Source: Hetaerina americana
Taxonomy: Eukaryota; Arthropoda; Insecta; Odonata; Calopterygidae
Direction: 5' to 3'
NCBI GenBank assembly: GCA_022747635.1
Contig: JAKTNV010000006.1
Location: 69,182,090-69,246,089, forward strand
DNA length: 64,000 bases
Positions 38,313-49,920 of this stretch are shown here, piece after piece. The position numbers and the translations under genes are program-made. The notes below the pieces were generated by a model that made no database searches, was not told where the DNA came from, and was given only the letters and a program-made list of their open reading frames with translations. Every line of letters begins with the position of its first letter. The stretch's first letter is position 1.

Positions 38313-38711
38313 ATGTTTAAAAAAATTGAGAACGCCGCCAGTTGTGAAGTGAGGGCAGTGATTAAATTCCTCAATGCAAGAAACGTTCGCCCATGTGATA
38401 TTCATCGCCAATTAAAGGAGGTGTATGGAGACAATGTAATGGACGAGTCGTCTGTTCGGCGGTGGTGTCGCAACTTCAACATGGGGAGGGGGAACACACA
38501 CGACGATGAGCGTTCGGAGAGACCGTCTGTCATTACAGACCAACTGGTGAGCTCAGTTGACGAATTCGTGAGGAACGATCGGCGCGTCACAATTGATGAC
38601 ATCTCTGAGCATTTTCCCAATGTTTCTCGAACAATTGTTCATGAAATTGTTAAACACCATCTGCATTATGCAAAAATTTGTGCAAGATGGGTCCCTCGCG
38701 TATCTCAATGA
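38313..38711 (+). CDS. Mariner transposase N-terminal DNA-binding domain
   Basis: Open from the ATG at 38313 to TGA at 38709-38711 (132 residues); full-length mariner transposases are about 340-350. Residues 1-60 carry the first helix-turn-helix (RAVIKFLNARNVRPCDIHRQ, then SVRRWCRNFNMGR). A linker DDERSERPSV follows, then a second helix-turn-helix-like part (DDISEHFPNVSRTIVHEIV). The reading ends just after CARWVPR, a sequence resembling the WVPR/KxL motif before the catalytic domain. All three catalytic Asp positions are absent. In the family this half binds the terminal inverted repeats, so the product, if made, could bind related elements without cutting and act as a competitor. Expression is not shown. 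The family is the one often annotated as SETMAR-like transposase. Confidence 0.75.
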   Translation: MFKKIENAASCEVRAVIKFLNARNVRPCDIHRQLKEVYGDNVMDESSVRRWCRNFNMGRGNTHDDERSERPSVITDQLVSSVDEFVRNDRRVTIDDISEHFPNVSRTIVHEIVKHHLHYAKICARWVPRVSQ

Positions 38712-38805
38712 GCTGGCGGCGAAGGACTATGCAGCAGGAATACAGAAACTTGTCACACGTTATGACAAATGCCTTAATTTGCTTGGAGATTATGTTGAGA
38801 AGTAG
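38690..38805 (+). pseudogene. Mariner transposase C-terminal remnant
   Basis: In a different frame from the N-terminal ORF, the last codons read AAGIQKLVTRYDKCLNLLGDYVEK before TAG at 38803-38805, a typical mariner C-terminus. The deletion junction therefore falls at about 38690-38720. It removed roughly 200 codons including the catalytic core and shifted the frame, so the N-terminal ORF ends in VSQ and a stop. Confidence 0.85.
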
Positions 38806-38908
38806 TTTAAAGTATCCTCTTTCAAATAAAATTTTTTATGTTTGTTAATATTTACTTTTGTGTCTTTATTTCACGAACGGGTACTACTTTCCGGATGACC
38901 CTCGTATA

Positions 38909-39159
38909 TAGAAGGAGGTTTTTCAGATCTTATAAAAATAAACGCTCAATTAATCCATTTACAACTTTGTCTAGAGTCATAGCTATTTTACACGCTTAAG
39001 GGACATCTGTTCGAAGCTTTGAATTTCGCTATTGTGATAGTAATTGGTCACTTAAAAACAATCGCAGAAAATATTATTAAACATTTTCAATCGATAGTGA
39101 GATATTAGTTAGTTAGACTGTACATGATTTTAACTTCATTTCTAATCTATTCTATTGTT
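38909..39159. other. AT-rich DNA, nothing recognised
   Basis: No signal seen. Confidence 0.5.
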
Positions 39160-39275
39160 TCAGGCTTCACTTCGTGGAAGTATCCTATACTAAAAGGGAA
39201 GACTTGTACTTTTCCACAGATTTTATCATGCGGTACGACGCGTTTCACCGACTTGCGGCATGATCAGGTAATTTC
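39160..39275 (-). repeat. Retroelement end with hammerhead-like motif
   Basis: On the minus strand 39267-39234 reads CTGATCATGCCGCAAGTCGG followed by TGAAACGCGTCGTA. The layout is that of a short-stem-III type I hammerhead ribozyme: CTGAT box, a stem II (GCCG/CGGT), GAAAC, the self-complementary ACGCGT, and the GTC cleavage triplet followed by GTA, which can pair with the TAC before CTGAT. The conserved CUGAUGA is altered (CTGATCAT), so it is probably inactive. Hammerheads of this kind are known from Penelope-like retroelements. The GGAAGTATCC and ACTTTTCCAC words upstream on the + strand fit a dispersed repeat, but no element ORF is present. Confidence 0.45.
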
Positions 39276-39859
39276 TAATCATATATTAAGATAGTTAAGA
39301 CATCTTAAACTTTGTGCTTTGAAGTTCTCAAAATAAATAAAGATGGCCATACCCTTACGGAAACCCTTCTAAATTTAATGATTCAAAAGGAATGTTCCTT
39401 TTTAACCAAAATCTGATTTTTAAAATCTGCAGTTTCCTGAGGATAAAACTACCTAAAGTATGAAGAATTATTTCAAATATAGCAAACATTTCCACTGTAT
39501 TTTTTGCAGAAGATGATTAAATAAAATTATTTTTGTTCTGCTGCCAAAATATTCTCCACCGGATTGTTATCTAGGATTTTTTCCGGTTTCAGAACATGTA
39601 ATTAAATATAAATACAATACATATTGTATTTCAGAAATGCTGTAAATGCTAAGGGCGGAAGTTACAGAGAGATTTTCAAAAATAGTAGAGAATTCAGTAG
39701 AGAACTTTCCAGAAGTCATGTTTGTAGTTCAAAGCAATCTGCTATGGCATTTATACGTACAACTATACTATCGCTTTACCTGCGCCCTTAAACATACTGC
39801 ATTCAAGTATTTAGGCAGTTATCTTAACCACATTTGCACCCTACACTTTATCAAAATCC

Positions 39860-40015
39860 ACCCTGATGCCATGGCTGAGTTGTTGCGGCCAAAGAAGCTT
39901 GCAGCGTACCCCTAAGGACCTTCCGAAATTCATCTGTCAGGGGGCCTTCGAGTCGTGAAAAAGCCACCAACAAAAGTGTGTCAGTGCTCAAGACATGTGC
40001 TTTGAAGAATTTTAA
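39860..40015 (+). mobile_element. 3' stub of a mariner transposase
   Basis: In one frame ending at TAA 40013-40015 the translation reads KDLPKFICQGAFES, a stop where Trp is expected (TGG to TGA), then KSHQQKCVSAQDMCFEEF. That matches the C-terminal pattern of mariner transposases (FQxAFxSWxxRxxKCVxAxGxYFEEF) and closely parallels the end of the mariner fragment at 53.6-54.0 kb. Upstream of about 39860 I cannot follow it. Degenerate and non-functional. Confidence 0.6.
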
Positions 40016-43000
40016 GGCGTTGTAGCGTTATCTGAAATATATATTATTTGCAGAAACATTTCCCGATATTTTTTTATATGAACTATGTATTACCATATTT
40101 CAGCATTCTGGGAATTGTTTGCCATGTATTTTTTGACTATCTTTCGTGTACACCAGTTTTGCTGCGCAAAATATACTATTTATAATTTTTATTTGTTTTA
40201 AAATACCATATTAAGGCTTGCCGATTCTCTTCTAGAAGAGCAAAATCCAAGAAATAGAAATGTGGTATTGCCTTTCTCAAATCTCCGTAAAAATTAGGTT
40301 ATTTGCTTTAAATGCCCTAAACATGTACCTAACTGTTGACAAACTAGGTCTTCTTTACCTGTAATTTCACAATGGTATATAAGTCTGTATCTCTGTACGC
40401 CAGAGCGCATACGTATAACGTAGGCTTTTTCCTGTCGTCCAAACTCAAGTCAATGAAAAATGTAAGAATAAGAAGAGCATAGTTAATGATTCGGCTAAAA
40501 CAATGTTATATTATTGAGAATTAATATCTGCAGGATGTTGTAGTATGCTACGATGTATTTAGGAGGAATGATTTATCTGAAATATGAACATTTCATGGCG
40601 TAGTTAGAGGCAAGAAAAGTTGAAATAGACGCTGAATCTAAACGCCTCCATTACACAGCAAGGTAAACATTAATGCTTTTATAATTGATGGAGTCACCTG
40701 TTAAAATGTGACGTCTTAAATTAAAGGCAACTATTTACTGTCAAACAGAAAATAAAATTCACCATTGACAAAGAAACAGTTCGATAACTTGATAAAACTA
40801 AATTAATTTCAATCTAAACGCTTTTTTATATCACCTCTAATGGCTCTAGACTATTGCCGCAGTCAATTAGTACAGTACAGTAATACAATAACACATACAG
40901 TAAAATAATAGTAATACATACAGTGAGATATTAATTCGAGTTATTTCAGATGAATTTCACATTATTGTTGTTAAAATTGCATTAAGGCAATATTGACTCC
41001 ACGCGGTAACAAAATTTTATTTTGATAATATTTGGGTGAAATGCGAATGTATTCATTATCAATGAAAAGCAATTAATTTTTCAACAAAAAAGAAAACTGC
41101 GATTAGCAGAAGGAATTTAGCTTTAGATACGGCAATCAAGCAATCAAAAAATAAACACCAATTATTTCGATGTATTTTGACGATAGGTAGGTGTAAAGGG
41201 CCTAAAAACTTATTCATCCAAGCATTTACACGAAAAATATTTCTTCTCCGTAAATCAATCCTATTAAAACGAGTTGTATCCTTACGAAAAAATATCATTA
41301 CAGTAAATTCAAAGAAACAAAATTATACCCAAATTAGGTTTCAGATATTCAACTAAAAAGTCATCACAACCTTCTATTACAGCAATATTACAATAAAATG
41401 TCATAAACTTTTAAAAAGCAAACTGTAATCATGAAAAGTTAGTCTCAGAACAGAAGTAGATAGAAATAAATAGTTAATCTTAAAGAAAAATGATGAGACT
41501 GGGAAAAATATGAAACAACAAAAGTTTATCAAACCAAATTAAGATATTTAAAAAAATAACTTTTTTGTCCCAGAAGTACTTAAAACGCAGAGTGATAAAA
41601 ACTAATACGACGACCACCTCTGGTTGATTTCCGAAATAGTTAAATGTTCCGTAATAAATCCATGATAATAGTAAATCTGGCATTAAGGAGAAATACAGAA
41701 AATAATAACCCTCATGAAAAGACATTTGCTGTCTTTGTACTTACTCAGTAATTATTTTTTCCCACATCTAGCATTTCATTGATTTACAGCACACGAATTA
41801 CTCATTCTTAGCCTTCCTTTAGCTATAAAAATGCATAGCAAAATGTAATATATTCAGCAAAAGATCTGGTTGCGTGTCAGTGAAACATTCCACTAAATAA
41901 GATACAGGGAAGTAGCGAAATAACGTGAAATGACTTTTCGCGCAACGTATTACCAGAAAGCAAGAATCGATTGTAATCTACAAAATTCCCAGTACCTTAG
42001 TCATTCTGAGGATCAGAAAAATTAACATCTTAAAACTATATAAAAGCTTATGAAGAAACATTTAAATAGATCAGAGACACACATGCGTGGAAAATATTAA
42101 ACTCAGCTCTTAAAATGCTCCGAAATTTCATTTTCCTCTCTCAGGCATTAGAAAATCCATACCGCCACGACTATTTCTGGAACTGGATTTATCCTCTCCG
42201 CCAATGAGAGTGAAGGAAACCAGCGTCTTTCTTTTCCCTTTCCGTCTACTGATAACGGAATAAAATATCAAAAAACCAGTAAGGGAAAGCGGTGTATAAT
42301 CTCGAAATTCCGAAAATGGTCCGACAACACGCACCCACAGCTACATGACGTGGCTTCTATATTGTTCATGCATACAGAAATAATACTATATGGTTTCGTA
42401 CCTAGCTGGTCCTAATAACACTTTACAGTTTTAACCTTCAACAAGTATAATCCAAGTATATATAGCCTTATCTGTGAAAATCGTGGGAAACTCTATCTTG
42501 CATGTTTTTCTCACACACTTTATGTACATATGTGACACACGGGAGCCCATGAACTGCAAATTCCACCGAGAAAGTAGCATGTTTCGGTTTGGATTTCTGA
42601 ACAACGATCGAAAGGTAAAAAATATAAATACTTTTCCATCAAAGCATCATTTTAATCACCCATAGAAATAAGGTTTTAATGGTATTATTAACTAAAAATG
42701 TTTAATATCTGTTGTAGACTAAAGTTAAAACAATACAGAAATGTCTGCTACTTTCATGCTCTCAGATAACTGTAGAACTCAAATTTCTATGAATAAATGG
42801 TTTTTTTTCTTTACGGAGAAAAAGTATTTGGATATGACTTCTAGAAAGTAATTTTAAGAACATCTTTTAGCATGAGGACGAAATATTCCCTGATGCGTTT
42901 CCGCCTAACCTGTGAATTAGTTAATGACATTAACCCATCAAAAATTTTAATGTGGCATTTAAAATATTTGAAATAACCGCAATACAATACTATTGAATGG

Positions 43001-44150
43001 AAAATATTAGCAGCGCAGAGGAAAAATAAATTTGGTGATTGGGAAAACTATTTAGAAAGTATGAGTGACAGGGAATAACGAAAAGAAATTGACGGATAGG
43101 GAAGCGGTCATTAAGCTCTGTGATTCTGGATACTTCTTTTCATGAGACTATAGCAATTCTTCAGCAATGGGAATTGAATATTTTGCATAATAAGTGTATT
43201 GTATATCGAGATTAGTTTTCCATTTAATGCAGTAAATATTGTACACTTAACATTTCTAAATCAGGGAAATTGAAAGTTTTCCAGCATTTAATGCTAATGC
43301 TTTAAGACATTTATGTCAAACCCCGCTTGATTAAATAGTTAACATATTCATTTTCCTTCTATTCTTGTGTTTTACTTCTCTTGGAATTGTTGGAGTTGGG
43401 TGGAATATTTCATCCTTTCCCGATGCCAAATTTACGAAATGGGATATTTAGTCAGTTATGGCTGCCCGAAATCGCCACTTTAAGTTATTATCCCTTCAAT
43501 ATTTAATAATCTTAGGTAAAAATTGCCTTCCTTTAATAAGGATCAACAACTTTAATACATCCATCAAATTCTTTGAACGCATTATCTATAAAATGAGCAC
43601 GTTTCTTTTTTGGTTTCTTGATTAAACTTATATTCCGCGTACTGTGATTGAAGGCATGGGAATTTTAAAAAGCAGTAAATTAATATTTTTTGGAAATCTG
43701 AAAACCTTCCTAATTTTTTTCAGAACCATGTACCAGTACTAATATTACAAGGGATTTCAATTTATTTTACCACTGGATTTTACAAAATGGTCAATAAAAT
43801 AATTCTTTCCAGGAAAATTGTACCAATAAACGCCCTTATTGGTGCATATACAGTAATGTTGATCGAATAAATTCAGTTCAAAAAAGAAAACTAGTTTCAT
43901 TTGGCATGAGTCTCGTTATTTTGTGACAACACATACAAGAATACGAGACCAGGATATTGAGGATTCTTAATAAAATTCAAATATAACTGGTTTTTCTGAT
44001 TAAAAAATATACCACAAAATTCACATAAACACATATTTCGTTATATTTAAGTGACAATTATTTACCATTCTAACTGCACACGTGGGCCGTTCTAGTCCTA
44101 TTCCTTGAAACGTAAAATAAAATTAAAGTTTAGCATTATTAAAATTCTAA
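40016..44150. other. AT-rich DNA, nothing recognised
   Basis: About 4 kb of AT-rich sequence without a recognisable coding, RNA or repeat feature. The minus-strand open frames at 41059-41298, 41480-41725 and 42128-42334 have no motif. CAGTAATACATACAGT-type words recur at 40870-40925 (a short imperfect repeat). Confidence 0.45.
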
Positions 44151-44214
44151 TCAATAGAATATCCTAGAGATGGCGCTCTTTGTATCGGAAAAATTTTGCT
44201 TTTAGTAGGACTCA

Positions 44215-45185
44215 TTTGTCACTAGACTGTTGCTAAGGTGTCAGCTATATCACTTACGTGGTTTCATTTTAGTCAATTGATGCGAAAAATCTTTGTTTAT
44301 TTAGAAAATTGGAAAAATATGAATTTCAAGCGGTGAAAAATTTCTATTTTAAAGGTTTAAACCCGGAAGATATCAAAGCCGAGTTGGATGAAGTTCATAG
44401 CACATCTGCTTCAGAGCGTGCGTCTGTTTACAACTGAGTAATTGAGTTTACACGCGACCTTTCAAATGATGAACATCGTTAGTAACGTCCAGAGAAAGTA
44501 AATTTCAACAAAATGATTGATAATATTGAAATATGGGAAGTTGAGTGATCGACGAACCAAAGTTGCAAAACTGGCAATTCACAAGGTAGTCCTTTCAATT
44601 GTGCACGAAAACTTGGGTTCATAAAAAAATTCGGTAGGATGGTAGCCGCGTTTACCCTCATCTACATCTAAATCTACATAATACCCCACAAGCTGCCGCA
44701 AGGGTGGGTTGCGGGGGGGGGTAAGGTTACCACCCGTAAAGGGGAGAAACCAACAATTACCTTCAGTGGATAATAAACGCAATCATAAGGTAGATTCAAA
44801 GGCTTGGCGTTTTTCCATCTCTATCTTGAGGAGTTCCTGTGTCGATACTTGGAACTGTGTACGAAACATGGATACATTACTTCACTCCAAAGACAAAGGA
44901 ACAGTCTACACACTGGGTGTCATCAGGTGATCCGTCTCCGAAGAAGGCGAAAACGGTGAAATCGGCCGGCAAGGAGATTTTTTGGGTAACACGCCAAATA
45001 ATCTAAATAAATTAATTGTAAAAAAGGACAAACGATAAATGGAGGGTATAAAGCGTCGTTATTTCAACAATTTAACGAAAAAAGAAAGAATATACGTCCT
45101 CATTTGGCAAAAATAAATTCACGGGCCATGCGCACACTGCGCGGTTCCGATGGCAAAATTTATGAAATTAAAGTTAGAATCATTA
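44215..45185 (+). pseudogene. Mariner transposase relic, interrupted by an insertion
   Basis: From about 44312 the frame reads KYEFQAVKNFYFKGLNPEDIKAELDEVHSTSA, the typical mariner N-terminus, then a stop. The next part (about 44480-44625) gives KLAIHKVV-like and SIVHENLG segments in broken frames. After an inserted block, from about 44850, come ETWIHYFTPK-like and KAKTVKSAGKE-like segments, the latter read across 44942-44975. Beyond that, NEKIRKKRPHLAK-like and HTA..MAKFM-like traces reach about 45180, after which the C-terminus is lost. Frameshifts and stops are numerous. Terminal inverted repeats were not located, so the limits are approximate. Nothing functional remains. Confidence 0.75.
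44640..44815. mobile_element. Insertion inside the mariner relic
   Basis: This block has no counterpart in the mariner reading. It begins with a CATCTACATCTAAATCTACA track and ATAATACCCCACAAGCTGCC, then GGGTTGCGGGGGGGGG and GGTTACCACCC. The CTACATCTACATAATACCCC wording is one I recall as a common dispersed repeat in arthropod genomes. Similar fragments appear at 55108-55150 (reverse-type TGTAGATTTAGATGGG) and 54430-54470 (GTGGCAGGGGGTGCGAT), but those links are weak. Edges are approximate. Confidence 0.5.
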
Positions 45186-45189
45186 AGAA

Positions 45190-48100
45190 GAATTTTGTAA
45201 TTAATTATAAAGATACATTTTTTTATTTGAAAACTGGGAAAAAATGACTTACATTGAAAGGAGATCATCACTAGCACCAATTCCTATATTGAGGATTTCC
45301 GAAATTTTATTTTTTAGGCGGCTTACTAAGTTGGGGAAATGCTAAAATCATCGATATAAAAGGAAAGTGTTAAAGTATAAAAACAATTTATTCCAAGTAA
45401 TGCTTTTCTCTTCTTCCTATTGACGTAAGGATTCACGATTAATTTTAGTCTATATTCACATTTGTTATGACAGAGAGTTAAACCAACGTGTATAATTAGT
45501 TAGAGTTCGAGATCTTAATAAAATCCATTCAAGTACTGTATTTTAACATTATTAATGTTCTTTAAAAATAAAAATAAATCATTCCCACACTGGGTATCAT
45601 CTAATGAAAATTAAGCCAATAAAGTGTAGTTAATATGCGGAAATTTACAAACAGTGTGCAACAAAAATTCGCCGATTGGCAATAACCAAAAACTACTCGA
45701 TCAATTGGAAATTTTCGAGATCCTTCAGACATGGATATCACGCAGAAGCAACGGAGGGAATTAATAAATATGGGAAAAGGGTGGGAATGCATTTTTAAGC
45801 GTGCTTCCGTTAGGCGGAAAGACAAAAATTATCCAAGGGAGAGGAGGCGTTAAACGAGGAAGCGGAAGGTAGGAAGGAATAATACAGGGAAGATAAATAA
45901 AGAACGATATCGCTGGGGATGTGCATTCAAAAATCATAACACAATCCGAGGTTTACATAAAAAAATGATTGTCCCCTTTGGAAACACGAGGCAGAGATTG
46001 TGGACGTAGCGGACCAACTGTTCTAAAGGAAAAGCCGATGAAATAATTATTAACACTCACCCACAAAAATGGCATGATCGATAGGAAAACGATTAGGGTA
46101 ATTTGCAAAATGATTAACATTTATGCCACAAAAAAAGCCAAGGTTCAGCTTCTATTTTATGTGAGAGAAGTTTGGATCTATTTCTAATGTTGTACGGAGA
46201 GATATGTCTATGAAAAATCCCGACGAAAGAGACCGGATTTACCACATTATGAAGCACATCTGGAGGAAACGGGAATATTAACGGATTATGGAGGGTTAAA
46301 AACTACGAATAACGTGAAAGTGCACGAATTTAGCGAGGAAGTGACTGGCGGAGACGAATCACGAACTCTTTATTTTATTGACAGAGAATATGATAAAACA
46401 TTTTTAATATCCTAGAAAGTATTAACTAGTCCGACGAAATTGATTGACATTCTCACATCATTCTAAAATGTGAAAAATCATCCTATCCTTTGAATTGCCA
46501 GCAAATGAATAAAACCATAAGACTTCATCCGATACAAGGATAAAAATCTTAAATGAAGTAGCATGTAATTTCCTGAGTTACAGGCATTTATCCACATGCA
46601 TATATCAATTAAAGAATACTCTCTTCTAATCCCTTCACCTCAAACCTGTTTCCAGGTTGTTAAGATTATATAAGGAGTTGTAATTTGATTTATTCCCTGG
46701 ATATTTAAAACAGTACCCAACCTAAAAATCAATTGAAGGAGGTAGCTAAATATGCTCATGAAAAAAATGAAATCCAGACAAACAAACAAATTATCTTTCA
46801 GGTAAATATCCAAAAATAATCCAGTTTAGCAGTTTCACGAAAAATAATTAAATGGAAAATTTTCTCTTTAATTCACAAAAAAAACACTTTTAGCTGAGAA
46901 TGAGAAAAAACTGCGTGGGTAAGCAAAGGGTAGAAATGTCGTACTCGCAGAAAGTATGGAATCATAAATCAGAGCGCAGAAAAGCGAATCGGAAAGCGAA
47001 TAAGAAAGACGCGGGACATTTTCTTGACGTGGATTTATGCTGTAAGGACAATGGAGGTGTGGGCTTGGGAGTGAGAGGGAAAAGCAGACGAAAATTCTGA
47101 GAGAGGGCGAGATAAAATGGGTGAGGGGATAATGGCAATGTGGGACGCTGAGTAGAATTATATCCCCAAAACACTCCAATGTAAAGCAAGGAAGAGCGAT
47201 GATGGAAAGGTCAGGTGAAAGAGGAAAGCACGAAAGATACTCTTAAGAGCCGCTGAGAATTTAGTAATTATTCAGCCGCTGCCAATTATTTTTACTTTAG
47301 AAATGTTAATATCGATGTAGAAAAGTGATGGAAAAAGAAGAAAAATGATTAAATATCTATATTAAATAATAAGAACCAATCCCGATCTGTTTTCCTTCAA
47401 AATATATTTTCGATAAATGTAATGATGAAACCATTATTCTGAATCTATTAATTAAAATGAATAATTTCAATTCTCACTGTTATAAAATAAATTCAAACTA
47501 TAAATCAACATTACCTAAGAAAACATGAAAACGATTAGCCAGAGATTAAAAACCAAAAAAATTTCAAGACAAAACACTAAAGCGTATCTAAGCTAGAGTC
47601 TTTCCTATTACCAGACATTTTTCTTTCTCTAATTACTACTGAGCGATGACTATTTACTTCGACTGCACTTAAATGAAATCATCATATCAATGTCAAATTT
47701 ATTTATTACAGTAAATACTTTTTTTTCCTAATTTTTCTACTCACATTTGGATGGACCTTAAATAGATTTAGTTTCATTAGACAGGACATCGGTGAATGGA
47801 ATATAAAGGTTGGAGAGTGGTGCTAGTCCGTTTTAGTTCCAATCTAGTTTCAAATTGCGGTAAGTAATTAAGATCCATAGGAGAAAGCATCCAATAAGAG
47901 AGGTTAGAGCTAAACCTACGGGTTTCTAACCTAGGGATCTTTCATCTTACCCTCTATTACTGAACGCAGCGTAGGAATCATGGTGGGAGGTACCAGTTAC
48001 ATTCACTTCGCAGCCCGTATTCACAAAACAGTGATATAACTAATTATCGTCCTATTAAAAAACAAGTAAGTTAGAAATAATTCTTGTATTACTTGCCTAA

Positions 48101-48305
48101 AATATATTAATCGATAAAATTTGACCATGTATCGACAGTAATGGAGTCAAACCATTGAAACCTAAAAATAGCATAATACACTGGAATGTACTAGGATTAC
48201 ATAGAAATTACATGTTGCAGGATTGAACTTACATGTTGCACCAACCTTGCTCAAGGATATAACCTAATACACACAGTATGAAACCTTAAGCATTAACTAT
48301 GGGCG
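45190..48305. other. No gene recognised
   Basis: AT-rich with purine-rich patches at 45830-45910 and 46900-47250. Overlapping open frames at 46868-47189 (minus) and 46900-47100 (plus) mirror that composition and carry no motif. Confidence 0.4.
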
Positions 48306-48309
48306 TAGA

Positions 48310-48495
48310 ATTTCAGAAGGGAGAACGTCAGGTTTCTGACTCCACGTCAAAACGACCGGGTTTGATTTCGGCTGACACCTCTGGACATCCTCAGCTTCAA
48401 ACAACCTATATTTTTCTTAGGAAACCAAATCTTCCCGGGAAACCACTGATGGCACAAGTGGAGGAAACTGTTACCCCCTTATTACCCAGATGAAT
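48310..48495 (+). mobile_element. Possible tRNA-headed SINE
   Basis: A tRNA-like stretch ends in ACCGGGTTTGATTTCGGC, with a diverged B box (GGGTTTGATTTCG) in a CCG/CGG arm. A body follows with GACACCTCTGGACATCCTCA, CCCGGGAAACCACTGATGGC and CCCAGATGAATGAATTT. The A-box region is unclear and I found no second copy in the window. Confidence 0.4.
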
Positions 48496-49920
48496 GAATT
48501 TCCCACACCGTTAGTCTACTCTATCGAATCCACTTTCGAGTTGACAACAACGGTTGGTTGGTCGAAGCATTCACTGTTGCATTGTATATATTTTGGCATA
48601 TTATGGCACAAAATATAAACACCATACTTGATAACGTAATAACTCTTTTTTTAAGCCTTGCAACGCTTAATCCTCCCATTAATTTCATCCAAAATACTTA
48701 TTCTTTTCCTGCCTTTATCTCATTTGTCCAGCATTTTCCCCTGTTAATGTCTTTAGCATTCAATTTCCTCTTAGTATCTTCTAAATTCACTTCAACTGCC
48801 TTAGGAGTTTTCCAAATAACCGTCTTTCTTCCCCTACCATGTCTATAGCTTCATCGCTTGTTTTCTTTTCTGTATATTTTTGGCATCTTCATTCTTGTCC
48901 ACACCAATTTCTCCAACCCTCTAATCTATGCTCTTCCTAGTATATCAAGTTTTCGAAACGTAAAATGACGCTCCATATTTCTGTATTCACGAGTGTTTTT
49001 CTATATACGAGTATGATCATATTCCATCAAGGTGCCTGCCATCAATTCCCAACTCTTAAAAGAAATTCCCTTTACCTAACTTAATTCTTCCATTCATGTC
49101 CTTATTAATGAAATTTATAAGGAGTAAAAAAGAATTAACTCAATGATTTACTAAATTAGATTATTGTAATTTTGAACTGCCTCTGTTATACAGCAATGAA
49201 ACAACGCTGAAATAAATATGCATGGAGAGGCTGTAAATAATTATCCATAATTTCCAAAAAAAGGTCTTTACACTAGTATATTGATGCACAAAACTAAAGT
49301 AAACAAATATTTTACATTTAATTTTGATAAAATGGAGGAAATATCAAAAAATTAAATTTTATCCCGAATGTTAGTTGAAACATTTTGGTGACTGAATAAA
49401 TAGGTGATGTGCTCGCTGGCGATCATTTTTTTACATAATACCTGCTCATGGCAAAGTATTCGAACTACTTAGTATTTTTTCCGCGAGTTAGCCGCTATTG
49501 TGGATTTATGCAATTTCAACGATAACGTTCCAAAAGGTGTAGAAATAATAGCTTTCATAATCTCAAAACAACGATTTCAGAGCGGGTGACTCTGTTAAAA
49601 GTTACTCTTTTGGCAGTTCTAGCGTTTCTTGAAGCTATCATAATGCTTCTTATCCATAATATAAGAAATATAAAGTCAAATCATGATGGCACCACATAGT
49701 ACGTGTACTTAATTTGATTTTTAGTAACATATATATGTTTTATTTACTGATTGAACTCTATCTGCACATTACCCTTAATAATACGATATATATTCACTTT
49801 AGATAAAAAAATTCTCAGTTATGATAGTTATCTTCTGGCGTCAAATCTATTTATGCTCATTTACTGGCATCGTTAATACTTTCTTACGAAGACTTTCTGC
49901 ATGTCCAAACGTGCCAAAAT
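48496..49920. other. AT-rich DNA, nothing recognised
   Basis: The 48558-48848 (+) open frame is a hydrophobic Phe/Leu-rich string without a family motif. Confidence 0.4.

Larger units (their letters stand above)
38150..38908 (+). mobile_element. Internally deleted mariner with perfect terminal repeats
   Basis: A compact element of about 755 bp between TA dinucleotides (38150-38151 and 38905-38908 region). The left terminal inverted repeat (38152-38184, CGAGGGTCATCCGGAAAGTA onward) is a perfect 33-bp match to the reverse complement of the right one (38872-38904). The mariner N-terminal coding part and the extreme C-terminus remain, but the central catalytic region is missing, so it is non-autonomous. 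A full-length relative elsewhere would have to supply transposase. Perfect terminal repeats point to a young or constrained copy. Confidence 0.95.

Noticed and set aside
38402..38620. Minus-strand frame across the mariner ORF
   Set aside because: Shadow of the transposase N-terminal frame.
44317..44440. Intact mariner start in the 44-kb copy
   Set aside because: The N-terminal frame is stopped after about 43 residues and later parts are in other frames, so it is a pseudogene only.
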